From positions 7,156,001-7,220,000 of the forward strand of contig NZ_CP139247.1 in assembly GCF_034087045.1 (NCBI RefSeq): DNA of 64,000 nucleotides, written 5' to 3'. The translations under genes were made by a program, and so were the position numbers. Positions 18,250 to 27,252 of this stretch are shown in pieces. The stretch is from Chitinophaga sancti. Its GTDB lineage: Bacteria > Bacteroidota > Bacteroidia > Chitinophagales > Chitinophagaceae. A model generated the notes under the pieces. That model had not been told where the DNA came from. It saw only the letters and a program-made list of their open reading frames with translations, and searched no databases. Positions within the stretch are counted from its first letter, which is position 1. Every line of letters begins with the position of its first letter.

Positions 18250-20700
18250 ATGAAACCCTTGATAACCCTCATGGCTGTAAGTGTCATGCTCCTCTCTCTG
18301 TCCACAAAAGCCCAGCTGCCTGTCAGCAAGATTATTGGAAAGATCGTACAGGCTGACCAGCAGCCTGTCAACGCAGCCACCATATCATTATTGGTAGCAG
18401 GCAATACACAACCAGTCAAATTTGAGGTATCTGCTACTGACGGATCTTTTTCATTTGAAGATATCCGGCCCGGCATCTACACGATAGTAGCAACGGCAGT
18501 AGGACACCTCAAATATGAAAGTGCTCCTTTTACAATCGACTCATCCAACAACCAGACTACATTGCCGGTCTTTATAATGAGTAAAGCAGATATTGAGCTG
18601 AAAGAAGTAGCCGTAACAGCCAAGAAGAGTTTTATTGAACAAAAAATAGACAGAACCGTCGTAAATGTGGATGCCATGATTTCCAATGCCGGTACTACCG
18701 CGCTGGAAGTACTGGAAAAAGCACCAGGCGTGCGCGTAGATCCTAACGGTACAATCAGCCTGAAAGGACAACAGGGGGTTACCATTTTTATTGATGACAA
18801 ACCCTCCTATCTTTCAGGTGCTGATCTGCAGAATTATTTACGCTCACTTCCTTCCTCCACACTGGCTCAGGTGGAAATCATGACCAATCCACCTGCCAAA
18901 TATGATGCAGCAGGTAATGGAGGTATTATCAATATTAAAACCGTAAAAAAGAAGATCCAGGGTTTTAATATGGGTATTAACTTAAGCCCAAGATTTTCAA
19001 AATACACCAGCGTGAATAATAGTCTTGACTTTAACTACCGCCACAATAAATTCAACTTCTTTGGCAACTTTGCATACGGTACACGAAATAACTATAACGA
19101 TATCAGCATCACCAGGAAATATAAAAATGAGGATGGCAGTCTGAAAGATATCTTTACACAGGACTCCTACATCCGCAGGAAAGGATATGGTGTAAAGGCA
19201 ACTGTTGGTGCAGATTTCTATGCTTCTGAGAACACCACCCTGGGCATCACCTTTGACAATATGATACGTTATCCAAAGAATACCAATACAAGCACCGGGC
19301 AAATATATGATAGCAAAATGATACTGGATTCTTCAGTCGTTTCGATCAACAATGAAGATGGTAAATTCAAAAGCCATGGTGTCAATTTCAATATCAAACA
19401 TGATTTCTATAAGAATGGTCCATCTATTCTTGCCAATTTCGACTACCTGACATACGATATCAACAACGACCAGATATTCTCTAACAAAAGCTATTCTCCG
19501 GAAGGAGTATTCAAATCGGAAGACAAACTGGATGGTAATTTGCCAACTGATATTAAAATTTATTCTGGAAAGGTAGATTATAGCCAGACGTTCAAAGGTG
19601 ACTGGAAATTTGAAGCAGGTGCGAAGAGCAGCTATACCAATACCTCCAACATCGCTAATTATTTCAATACTATTGGAGGCATCACTTCACCGGATTATGA
19701 AAAAACAAACAATTTTAGTTATAAGGAAAATATCAATGCAGGCTATGTAAACTTGAATAAGGATTTCAACAGGTTGAGTGTACAGTTGGGATTACGTCTC
19801 GAAACAACTTCTTCTAAAGGACATCAGCTTGGGAATTTAGAGAAACCTGATTCGGCCTTTGCCCGTAATTATACGAACATCTTCCCTACGGTATTCCTGA
19901 TGTATAGCCTGGATTCATTAAGCGATCATCAGCTTAAATTTAACTTTGGTCGCAGGATTGACAGGCCTTATTACCAGGACCTCAATCCCTTTATATCTCC
20001 TTTGGATAAGTTTTCCTACTACACAGGAAATCCTTATCTGCAACCATCCCTTTCGACAAAGGTAGAACTGGGCTATATCTTCAAAAACAAACTGACTGCT
20101 ACAGCAAGTTATACAAACACGAAAGACCAGGTTTTTGAAACGATTGAGATCATTGACAATACCTACTATAGCAGACCTGGAAATATTGGAAAAACAAAAC
20201 TCTATACACTTGACCTGGGTGCAGGTCTGGACCCTACCCCCTGGTTTACTTTCCAAATCAATGCACAGTTAAACTATTTTCATTCTAAAGGTAATTTCTA
20301 TACAGGCTTACTGGATACCAAAAGTACTTACCTATATACGCAGGGGATGGCACAGTTTAAATTGAAGAAGAATTGGATTATTCAGCTAGATGGTTATTAT
20401 CAGACCAAAATGACAAACGTACAATTTGAGCTGGCAGCCAGGGGCAGATTGAATGCAGCTGTAGCGAAAGTATTATCGCCAAAGGCAACGCTCAAATTCA
20501 GTGTGTCGGATATCCTGTTTACCAATATCAACAAAGGTACAATCACCAACCTTCAGCTGACAGATGCGTACTTTAAAACGCTTTCTGATTCAAGAGCAGC
20601 TATCCTTACGTTAAGCCTTCGTTTTGGAAAGGCGGTAAAGGGTCAACGTAAACATAATAGCACAGGAGCTGATACTGAATCAAACAGGGTAAAGAACTAA
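18250..20700 (+). CDS. Outer-membrane beta-barrel receptor (PF14905 type)
   Basis: An 816-residue TonB-receptor-like outer-membrane protein. Signal peptide at 1-22 (STKAQ), a carboxypeptidase-regulatory-like domain at about 26-105 (GKIVQADQQPVNAATISLL), then a plug-like domain (VVNVDAMISNAGTTALEVLE, LKGQQGVTIFIDDKPSYLSG, NPPAKYDAAGNGGIINIKT) and a long barrel of aromatic-alternating strands. The sequence around the plug matches the outer membrane beta-barrel family common in Bacteroidota, not SusC; no SusD partner follows. Its substrate is unknown. It is the last gene of the ECF sigma group and is followed by a terminator-like hairpin. Confidence 0.9.
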   Translation: MKPLITLMAVSVMLLSLSTKAQLPVSKIIGKIVQADQQPVNAATISLLVAGNTQPVKFEVSATDGSFSFEDIRPGIYTIVATAVGHLKYESAPFTIDSSNNQTTLPVFIMSKADIELKEVAVTAKKSFIEQKIDRTVVNVDAMISNAGTTALEVLEKAPGVRVDPNGTISLKGQQGVTIFIDDKPSYLSGADLQNYLRSLPSSTLAQVEIMTNPPAKYDAAGNGGIINIKTVKKKIQGFNMGINLSPRFSKYTSVNNSLDFNYRHNKFNFFGNFAYGTRNNYNDISITRKYKNEDGSLKDIFTQDSYIRRKGYGVKATVGADFYASENTTLGITFDNMIRYPKNTNTSTGQIYDSKMILDSSVVSINNEDGKFKSHGVNFNIKHDFYKNGPSILANFDYLTYDINNDQIFSNKSYSPEGVFKSEDKLDGNLPTDIKIYSGKVDYSQTFKGDWKFEAGAKSSYTNTSNIANYFNTIGGITSPDYEKTNNFSYKENINAGYVNLNKDFNRLSVQLGLRLETTSSKGHQLGNLEKPDSAFARNYTNIFPTVFLMYSLDSLSDHQLKFNFGRRIDRPYYQDLNPFISPLDKFSYYTGNPYLQPSLSTKVELGYIFKNKLTATASYTNTKDQVFETIEIIDNTYYSRPGNIGKTKLYTLDLGAGLDPTPWFTFQINAQLNYFHSKGNFYTGLLDTKSTYLYTQGMAQFKLKKNWIIQLDGYYQTKMTNVQFELAARGRLNAAVAKVLSPKATLKFSVSDILFTNINKGTITNLQLTDAYFKTLSDSRAAILTLSLRFGKAVKGQRKHNSTGADTESNRVKN

Positions 20701-20730
20701 TCATTATTTTTTTCATCATGGAAATACAAA

Positions 20731-20766
20731 AGGGTAGCTTCCATTCCTGGAGATTACCCTGTTTTT
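20731..20766 (+). terminator. Probable terminator after the beta-barrel receptor gene
   Basis: AGGGTA (20731-20736) pairs with TACCCT (20755-20760), with partial pairing inside, and is followed by GTTTTTATTT. It lies 30 bp after the stop of the receptor gene. The stem is short, so efficiency is uncertain. Confidence 0.5.
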
Positions 20767-21042
20767 ATTTCAACAGATAACTACTATCGCTGTCTAAAAG
20801 TAATACAACAGGTTTAACTCATTTGGCAATCGTCTATTAATTAAAAAAATCTTTTGGGGGAGAGCAAATAATCTTTGTACTTCACACAGCCTTTAATTAC
20901 ATGGATGTTGCTTAAAAAATGTTGAAAAATTAAAAATTATTTGCATTCAGCTCCACATTGCTTTCATTTTCTCCATTTACAATTCTTATCAAATTCAATA
21001 ATGGGATCAAATGTTCGATAGAGAGCTCCTCCCATGCACATT
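20767..21042. other. Intergenic AT-rich stretch
   Basis: Spacer between the receptor gene and the convergent frameshifted lipoprotein gene. I see no reading frame or repeat here other than the hairpins at its two ends. Confidence 0.4.
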
Positions 21043-21082
21043 AGGCGAAAAATTACTGTTAAAGTGATTTTTCGCCTTTTTT
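21043..21082. terminator. Convergent hairpin terminator
   Basis: An 11-bp perfect stem, AGGCGAAAAAT (21043-21053) with ATTTTTCGCCT (21067-21077), followed on the plus strand by a T run to 21082. It lies between convergent transcription units: the receptor gene from the left and the lipoprotein gene whose stop is at 21081. The U tract favours plus-strand termination; on the minus strand the hairpin lacks one. Confidence 0.65.
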
Positions 21083-21556
21083 ATATTTTTATTGTTATAA
21101 TGACCCTGTTACCAATTATTTCCGATGTAGATGAATATTCTTCGATGACTGGCTCAGTCACAATTATACGGGTTGGATTACATGCATTACCTGTTTGCTT
21201 TTCTTCACTAGTATAAGTGAGAGTAACAGTGCCTATATCGGGAATATTGACAATGTATTTGAATGCACCTTTTTGAGATTCGTCAATAATAAATGCCAGT
21301 GCACCATACAACTCTGATCCGGTTGTTGTATCAAAGGACAGTCCTGACCTTGGTGTAACGTTAATCTTTGTGACATCAATTTTTTTTTTGATATGAGGAT
21401 ATTTTCCCCGGTTGCTTTATCCAGAAAGATAAGCCCTACCTTGGTAGGCGAAGGTAAAGCGGATAAACCTTCACAGGGATCAGTCTGTTTTGTTTTTTTG
21501 CAGGCAGGGCACAAACTGATGACAGCCAGCAATAATAAGAGCAGTGTCTTTTTCAT
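21081..21556 (-). pseudogene. Small lipoprotein gene frameshifted in an A10 tract
   Basis: Two minus-strand frames together form one product of about 159 residues. The first half (start ATG 21556) is MKKTLLLLLLAVISLCPACKK..., a lipoprotein signal with a C at the lipobox, running to ENILISKKK. The second half continues in another frame as KIDVTKINVTPRSG... and ends at GNRVIITIKI. The switch is at a run of ten A (coding strand; ten T at 21380-21389). Eleven A would keep the frame open, so one base is missing. It may be a true mutation, a sequencing error, or a slippage site that yields both forms. No function is recognised for the exported domain. Confidence 0.8.
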
Positions 21557-21747
21557 ATGGAATTGCTTAATATAGGTTAATTGCGATGTTACATTAAATA
21601 TAACGAATCCTCCGTCAAATATGTTACAAGGTAGATATTAGTAAAAAATAAGCTATCAGATATAGACGCGGCTCTTGTTACCTGTCCTTATTCAAAAGCA
21701 ATAAGAAGAAATATCATTGTCAGGTCGATGTAGCAACATAAAAATGG

Positions 21748-21875
21748 AAGAGGGTGCACTTAAAACTCAAAAGTTAAATACACCCTCTTTTAATTCGGAT
21801 ACCTGGTGGGGCCAGATGCCATTTTATGCGATTCTCAGGAGTTCCATCTATTTAATAATACACCTTCTTCTATTG
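21748..21875 (-). repeat. Dispersed repeat, copy 1 (probable IS remnant)
   Basis: An imperfect hairpin, AAGAGGGTGCACTTAA at 21748-21763 against TTAAATACACCCTCTT at 21774-21789, is followed by a block that recurs at 62994-63075 with a constant offset of 41,200 bp over its first ~47 bp and about 87% identity by eye, then one small indel. Read on the minus strand both copies give a short coding-like tail ending KRGCI-stop. In copy 1 that frame is broken by an indel. The inverted repeat GAGGGTGTA is like the termini of some Bacteroidota insertion sequences, so a decayed IS end is the best guess. Confidence 0.65.
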
Positions 21876-21877
21876 AT

Positions 21878-22861
21878 TTATATTTCGATTCCCAGCGTTT
21901 CCAATACTGCTTCAATGGGCGAAACCATAGCATAGGTTATACCATCATCTTCATTTTTCCCCCACAGCAATCCCATTACTTTATCGCCTTTCAATACCAC
22001 ACTACCACTGTCTCCTGACTTTGCAAAATCCTTTCCATCATTTCCCATTATTGCAAATTGATTCGGCTCTATACCATCAGGACCAGAAACAGAAAGGTAC
22101 CTTACAGTTCCTGTAGTAATGGCTGAACTGAGCCCTGACTTCACCACCTGGTCACCTATCGCCACCTGATTGCGGCTTAAAATTCCTGTAACCGGGGTTT
22201 TAATTCCGAACAGTGTTTTCCGCGTCGCCGAACGCCCTTCCAGCACTGTTGCCACAGCACAATCTACGTACGTAGGTATGCCCTGCAGTGTTACATTTCC
22301 CATATAGGCTTCCAGCTTATCTCCGCCGGTATAATTGAAAATACTGTCAGTACGTGCTGGCTGGCAAACTTTTTTTGTCGTCGCATCATAATACATTACG
22401 TGATGATTGCTTAAAATGCCTAATTCCTGAGAGGCGGTACGCAACACGGAAATACCTAACGTACCACTGTAAGGGAATTTAATGATATTCACGTCTGGTC
22501 CGCATGAAATTCCTCCAATCATAGGGTCAAACTTATCCGTTCTGCTTTGATCAAGTTTTACCAGTTCATCTGTATGAATTAAAGGTAGAGGCACTGAGGT
22601 ATGGGGACGCTCTACCACATCTGTAAGAATGCCCCGGTTTGTAAGGTTCTGCAAAAATATCATAGATGGATGACTGGCCGAAAGATCATTCTTTTTTGAG
22701 ACAAAGAGTACCAAACATACCTTTTTTGTATCCTTACCAGCCATGACCTTATGCCCAATTGCAGAGCCCACGACATCTGGCAGCGCATGTAACTGTTGCC
22801 ATAGTTCCTGCTGAACAGCTTCGATCACTCTATACTGTTCTAATTCTTCTGTATTAACCAT
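21878..22861 (-). CDS. Trypsin-like serine protease (PA clan)
   Basis: A 327-residue chymotrypsin-fold protease. The triad can be read as H154 (LSNHHVM), D200 (VDCAVAT) and S285 (KSGDSGSVV), in the right order and spacing. There is no signal peptide; the N-terminal ~110 residues form an extra domain before the GGISCGPD entry to the protease fold, so the enzyme appears to stay in the cytoplasm unless exported another way. It starts 4 bp after the stop of the upstream unknown gene, so the two are almost certainly co-expressed and may form a protease-substrate or effector-activator pair. The substrate is unknown. Confidence 0.85.
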   Translation of the reverse strand: MVNTEELEQYRVIEAVQQELWQQLHALPDVVGSAIGHKVMAGKDTKKVCLVLFVSKKNDLSASHPSMIFLQNLTNRGILTDVVERPHTSVPLPLIHTDELVKLDQSRTDKFDPMIGGISCGPDVNIIKFPYSGTLGISVLRTASQELGILSNHHVMYYDATTKKVCQPARTDSIFNYTGGDKLEAYMGNVTLQGIPTYVDCAVATVLEGRSATRKTLFGIKTPVTGILSRNQVAIGDQVVKSGLSSAITTGTVRYLSVSGPDGIEPNQFAIMGNDGKDFAKSGDSGSVVLKGDKVMGLLWGKNEDDGITYAMVSPIEAVLETLGIEI

Positions 22862-22865
22862 GAGC

Positions 22866-23561
22866 TTACAATTTAATTACGTTACCTGAAGATGGTGCAC
22901 CTCCGCCAGTTGGTGGTGGTCCACCTGCTGCAGCCTGATTTGCCAGCATCCGATATTGTTGCGTCCCTTTCTCTGTTTTTATCGTTCCTGATAAAGTGTA
23001 TAAGTAGAGATCACCAGACACTGCATAATCGTTTGCCGAATTGTTAATGTAGAAATCGAGAGATACAGTAGACATTTTGCTCGCCCGTTCTAAAAAAGCT
23101 TCCATCAGCAGCGTAATCTGGGCATCTGAAAGCCCCTTTGATTTCATGGTTTGCCGGGTACGCTCATAAGATGCAGAAGCCCCGCCACCAAAAAAGTAAC
23201 TGAACATTGACAAATCTGCAGAGACGGATGTTTTTTCCTCTTCTCTAATTTCCTCTTTGTAAGAAGCATTCAGCATTCCCATTGCCAATTCATTGAGATC
23301 TTTAACATCCTGGCTGCTTAGTGCAGAGATCATCAGCTGCGCCTTGAGATAACCACTCGTGTGGGCAGGAATAGTATAGGACAGACCTGTTAATTGTCCA
23401 AGACCAGATACCTCAATTGAATAGGATTCTGAGGCTTCTCCGTCCGCTTCAACAATATCCGGTACTACAAGGGGTACAGGATCAATAAGAGATACACCCT
23501 TATAGGTGATCTCAACAGTAGGTACTTCGGTTGCTATAACCGCGGTTGTTGTGTTAGGCAT
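22866..23561 (-). CDS. Unknown protein paired with the serine protease
   Basis: A 231-residue protein with no signal peptide and no cysteine. After a variable N-terminal part, a middle section carries a helix rich in charge (YKEEIREEEKTSVSADL), a glycine-containing hydrophobic turn (FSYFFGGGASASYERTRQ) and a beta-rich section (STVSLDFYINNS). The C-terminal ~25 residues are Gly/Pro/Ala-rich and look flexible. I do not recognise the family. The 4-bp gap to the protease gene says that the two proteins work together; the loose tail would be an accessible cleavage site, which is inference only. Confidence 0.75.
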   Translation of the reverse strand: MPNTTTAVIATEVPTVEITYKGVSLIDPVPLVVPDIVEADGEASESYSIEVSGLGQLTGLSYTIPAHTSGYLKAQLMISALSSQDVKDLNELAMGMLNASYKEEIREEEKTSVSADLSMFSYFFGGGASASYERTRQTMKSKGLSDAQITLLMEAFLERASKMSTVSLDFYINNSANDYAVSGDLYLYTLSGTIKTEKGTQQYRMLANQAAAGGPPPTGGGAPSSGNVIKL

Positions 23562-23906
23562 AATATTATTGTTTTAATAACCTTGTAAAGGTGCGTTGTC
23601 TATGCCTTTGTAAATAGCGGTGAAACACCTGTTTCAAAAAACAGGTATTTATACTGGGTTATCCAGGTATGGTTTTATACCACTTTCTCTGTCAGAAAAA
23701 ATTACAGCCCGTCCGAAGTTCCGCAATATCGTCGAAGGATAGGCAGGCATCATTTCATTGTAAAGTGTATTGTTGACAGCTTCCTTTCCCTATGCAATAT
23801 TCCAATTATAGTAGTTTTTGACCGTATCACTGAATTCACCTCTATAAGACTTATTAGTACGAATCAACTTCATTCTGGGACTAACGGTTTCAATTAACCT
23901 TAAATT
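23562..23906. other. Intergenic region upstream of the protease pair
   Basis: About 345 bp without a convincing gene. It contains an 8-bp hairpin, ACCTGTTT (23627-23634) with AAACAGGT (23639-23646), about 65 bp upstream of the unknown gene of the protease pair, which could be a regulator site or an RNA hairpin in the leader. Nothing else stands out. Confidence 0.4.
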
Positions 23907-23927
23907 GGCGGAAACATAGTTTCCGCC
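23907..23927 (-). terminator. Hairpin after the Cys/His-rich protein gene
   Basis: A perfect 9-bp stem, GGCGGAAAC (23907-23915) with GTTTCCGCC (23919-23927), 3-nt loop, 15 bp beyond the stop of the small Cys/His-rich gene. The U tract is weak on the minus strand (AATTT) and four T on the plus strand, so it may act in both directions. Confidence 0.55.
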
Positions 23928-23942
23928 TTTTGCTTCTTCAGT

Positions 23943-24164
23943 TCATTTCTTACAGGCACTGGTGCACACATGTCCTTTTTCTCCATGTGCATAAATATGC
24001 TTGCCACTATCATGACATGCCTGGGTACATACATGTGCTTTCATCTTCATTTTCTTCTCTGTCTTAGCTTTTGGAGCATCCTGCTTTTTATCCTGAGCCA
24101 TAGTAGCCAGGGAAAAATGTCCAATCAAAAGCGTTGCAATGAAAATTTTAAGGATTGATCTCAT
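23943..24164 (-). CDS. Small exported Cys/His-rich protein
   Basis: A 73-residue protein with a signal peptide (cleavage near ATMAQ, residue 23), a lysine-rich linker (KAKTEKKMKMK) and a C-terminal motif with two CxxxC units and several histidines (HVCTQACHDSGK and HVCTSACKK). The layout suggests a small periplasmic or surface metal binder, but there is no named family that I can assign with confidence. Start ATG 24164. It is followed by a hairpin terminator and appears to be transcribed alone. Confidence 0.8.
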   Translation of the reverse strand: MRSILKIFIATLLIGHFSLATMAQDKKQDAPKAKTEKKMKMKAHVCTQACHDSGKHIYAHGEKGHVCTSACKK

Positions 24165-24182
24165 GGTGATTTATTTAAATTG

Positions 24183-24544
24183 TTATTGAAGCGTTACTTT
24201 AATAATATTGCTGATAGCAGGCATCATCGTTCTCCCATTTGGGTGAGGAACAACAGCTAATACCTTTGATTCAGTTAAAGGAATACCTGCCAGTGTGAGC
24301 CACTGGCAAATCCGGTATTTGATTTTCCCACGTACCATTGTCCCACGGCTAATTGACCTGGTAAAATTACCGGCAGTATTCCACTTCCCAGGAAGAAGCC
24401 GGTTTCAACCATTAGTTTACCGTCCAGCACATTTTCAATAGCAATAGAAGTTGACCTAACCGATGGTTTATCATCTTTCTGAAAGGTAGCCAGCTTCAAC
24501 ACAGGATCAGATAAAGGACACGGCTTCAGCAGTCTATAATTCAT
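24183..24544 (-). pseudogene. Frameshifted hypothetical gene
   Basis: The frame from ATG 24544 (MNYRLLKPCPLSD...) reads well to LAVGQWYVGK and then stops after about 14 more residues at 24275. A different frame continues smoothly from that lysine as IKYRICQWLTLAGIPLTESK, then VLAVVPHPNG, and ends ...IIKVTLQ at 24183. One extra A in the short A4 tract near 24320 would join the two halves into about 121 residues without a stop. I infer a one-base deletion or a sequencing error. The family is not recognised and no signal peptide is visible. A genuine 89-residue protein remains possible. Confidence 0.55.
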
Positions 24545-24858
24545 TTCCGGTGCATTTTAGTACCACAAAACAAATGAAAAGGTATCCCACAGATATTGCA
24601 GAATTGTAACAAAAGTATCACAATGACTATTCCTGGGTTTCATTTAGCAACTTAGTTATAATCGTCGATCATGGATAACTATACTGTATTTTCAACAGGC
24701 TCAGGATACACAATTTGATTTATTGTAGTAAAACCGCACACAGTTGTACCAAAATCGAACACCCAATAAAACAGAATATCATTTAACTCCTTGGCAATCA
24801 AATATAAATTTAATGGCATTCCCTTAGTGGGTTATATTTACACCACATAGATTGAAGT
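24545..24858. other. Divergent intergenic region before the ABC permease
   Basis: About 310 bp between a minus-strand gene and the plus-strand permease. No reading frame. TATATTTA at about 24834-24841, some 20 bp upstream of the permease start, resembles a -7 box (TAnnTTTG) with one mismatch. Confidence 0.35.
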
Positions 24859-27252
24859 ATGATCAAAAATTATCTCAAAACCGCATGGCGCAGCCTTACA
24901 AGAAACAAAGTCCACTCACTTATAAATATAATCGGGCTTGCAGCAGGTATTACAGTTGTTATGCTAATTGCTTTTTGGGTATATGACGAAACATCGTACA
25001 ATACTTATTTCAAAAATTATAACAGCATTGCCAGGATTAAGCAAAACCAAACCTTTGAAGGAAAAGTATATACTCAGGATGCTATTCCTTTCCCATTAGG
25101 TAAAGCCTTGCAAACAGATTATAGCAGCGACTTTAAGCATGTAATCATGAGTTCCTGGCAGAGCAACCATATTCTGAATTATGGTTTAAAAAGCCTGACA
25201 GAATCAGGCATTTTTATGGACAATGGCGCTGATGACATGCTCTCGTTAAAAATGCTGTATGGCAAGTATGGAAGTCTGATCCAGCCAAATAACATCCTGG
25301 TTTCTGCCTCAGCAGCTAAAGCGCTATTTGGTAATGAAGATCCGATGAACCGCCAGTTGAAAATTGACAACGAAATGGATGTAAAAGTAGCTGGTGTGTT
25401 TGAAGATATCCCCCCAAATACAGAGTTTATGAAATTGAACTTTATTGCCTCATGGAATTTGTATGCCGCTAAAACATGGGTGAAAAATATTCAGAACGAC
25501 TGGGGAGATAACTCTTTCCAAACGTTTATTCAACTTTCGGATAACGTAAATATCAATAACGTTAATAAGAAAATCGCTAATATAAAATACAATAAAACTG
25601 ATGAAGAGGATAAGAAAAATCATTCCAAAATCTTCCTTACACCTATGCGTAACTGGCATTTGCATAACAATTGGGAAAATGGCGTTGCATCAGGCGGCCA
25701 GATTGTATATGTATGGATGTTTGGAATTATAGGTTTATTTGTGCTGCTGTTAGCCTGTATCAACTTTATGAACCTCGCAACAGCAAGAAGTGAAAAACGC
25801 GCTAAGGAAGTAGGCATTCGTAAAGCCGTTGGCTCCGCACGAAAAATGTTGATAGCGCAATTTTATCTGGAATCAATATTAGTAGTTACAATTGCATTTG
25901 GATTTGCTTTATTGTTTGCCGTCATTGCGCTACCCTGGTTTAACAAACTTGCAAATAAGCAAATGAATATTCCCTGGACAAACGCTTACTTTTGGTTTGC
26001 AGGTATTTTATTCATTTTTATTACAGGCATTATTTCAGGCAGCTATCCTGCGTTATACCTGTCGTCTTTTAATCCCATAAAAATTTTGAAAGGAAACTTT
26101 CACGCAACACGTAATGCAGCAATCCCAAGGAAAGCATTAATTGTAATGCAGTTTGCTATTTCACTAATTCTAATCATTGGAACTGCTGTAGTGTACAAGC
26201 AAATAAAATTTGCACAAAACAGACCAGTTGGTTATAGCAGAAATGCTTTGATTAACATCCCAATGAGCACTGAAGATTTTGGGGAAAACTATAATGCTAT
26301 TAAAACTGAATTGATAAGTAAAGGCATTGCAGAAAGTGTAGCAACTTCATCAAGCCCCCTTACACGTTCGTGGTTTACTACGGGAGGATATACCTGGCAG
26401 GGAAAAAGCCCTGACTTAAACCAGGATTTTGTAAAGTATTACGTATCACCTGATTTTGGCAAAACCATCAACTGGCAAATTGTACAGGGAAGAGATTTTT
26501 CATCCGAATTTCCCTCTGATTCTTCCGGGCTTATTATTAACGAATCTGCCGTAAAATACATGGGTTTAAAAAATCCCGTAGGTGCTCTTATCAGCAGAAA
26601 TGATAGTAAGCAGACTACCTATCAAATTGTAGGTGTTGTAAAAAATATTGTTACAGAATCTGCTTATGAACCTGTGCAGCAAACGTTCTATTTTTTTGAT
26701 AAAAGCGGCAAAGCCAACTTTATTTTTATTAAACTCAAGGCAAATAAAAGTGTACATACATCTATTGAACAAACAGGCGATATTTTCAAGAAATATATTA
26801 CCACTGCGCCGTTTGAATACAGCTTTGTGAGCGATGATTTTGCACAAAAATTTTTCAATGAAGAACGAGTAGGAAAACTGGCAGGCTTATTCTCGGCTTT
26901 GGCAGTTTTAATTAGCGCACTTGGATTATTCGGCATGGCATCTTTTATGGCCGAACAGCGAACAAAAGAAATAGGCATACGTAAAGTGCTGGGCGCATCT
27001 GTAATTAATGTATGGGGGTTATTGTCAAAAGAATTTATAGTACTTGTAATTATAGCCATACTGATCGCTGTACCGGTTGCCTATTATTTGATGCATAACT
27101 GGCTGCAGAATTATAACTATAGAACAAATATTCCCTGGCAGATTTTTGTGCTATCAGGAATTGGAGCGTTGGCGATAACGTTAATTACCATAAGCTTTCA
27201 ATCCATTAAAGCAGCAATGGCCAACCCAGTAAAAAGCTTGAGGACGGAGTAG
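24859..27252 (+). CDS. MacB/FtsX-type ABC transporter permease
   Basis: A 797-residue inner-membrane protein with the double FtsX layout typical of Bacteroidota: TM1 at about 20-42 after LKTAWRSLTRNKVHSLINI, a MacB-type periplasmic domain, three TMs (about 285-400) with the EVGIRKAVGS coupling motif, another TM, a second periplasmic domain and three final TMs with TKEIGIRKVLGAS. It lacks an ATPase domain and no ATPase gene is adjacent, so it must pair with one encoded elsewhere. Such permeases act in export or mechanotransmission across the periplasm, often for antimicrobial resistance; the cargo here is unknown. It is a single-gene unit. Confidence 0.9.
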   Translation: MIKNYLKTAWRSLTRNKVHSLINIIGLAAGITVVMLIAFWVYDETSYNTYFKNYNSIARIKQNQTFEGKVYTQDAIPFPLGKALQTDYSSDFKHVIMSSWQSNHILNYGLKSLTESGIFMDNGADDMLSLKMLYGKYGSLIQPNNILVSASAAKALFGNEDPMNRQLKIDNEMDVKVAGVFEDIPPNTEFMKLNFIASWNLYAAKTWVKNIQNDWGDNSFQTFIQLSDNVNINNVNKKIANIKYNKTDEEDKKNHSKIFLTPMRNWHLHNNWENGVASGGQIVYVWMFGIIGLFVLLLACINFMNLATARSEKRAKEVGIRKAVGSARKMLIAQFYLESILVVTIAFGFALLFAVIALPWFNKLANKQMNIPWTNAYFWFAGILFIFITGIISGSYPALYLSSFNPIKILKGNFHATRNAAIPRKALIVMQFAISLILIIGTAVVYKQIKFAQNRPVGYSRNALINIPMSTEDFGENYNAIKTELISKGIAESVATSSSPLTRSWFTTGGYTWQGKSPDLNQDFVKYYVSPDFGKTINWQIVQGRDFSSEFPSDSSGLIINESAVKYMGLKNPVGALISRNDSKQTTYQIVGVVKNIVTESAYEPVQQTFYFFDKSGKANFIFIKLKANKSVHTSIEQTGDIFKKYITTAPFEYSFVSDDFAQKFFNEERVGKLAGLFSALAVLISALGLFGMASFMAEQRTKEIGIRKVLGASVINVWGLLSKEFIVLVIIAILIAVPVAYYLMHNWLQNYNYRTNIPWQIFVLSGIGALAITLITISFQSIKAAMANPVKSLRTE

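Noticed and set aside
22866..23561. Bacterial gasdermin next to its activating protease
   Set aside because: Length and protease neighbour fit, but the N-terminal cysteine that is lipidated in bacterial gasdermins is absent and I cannot recognise the fold.
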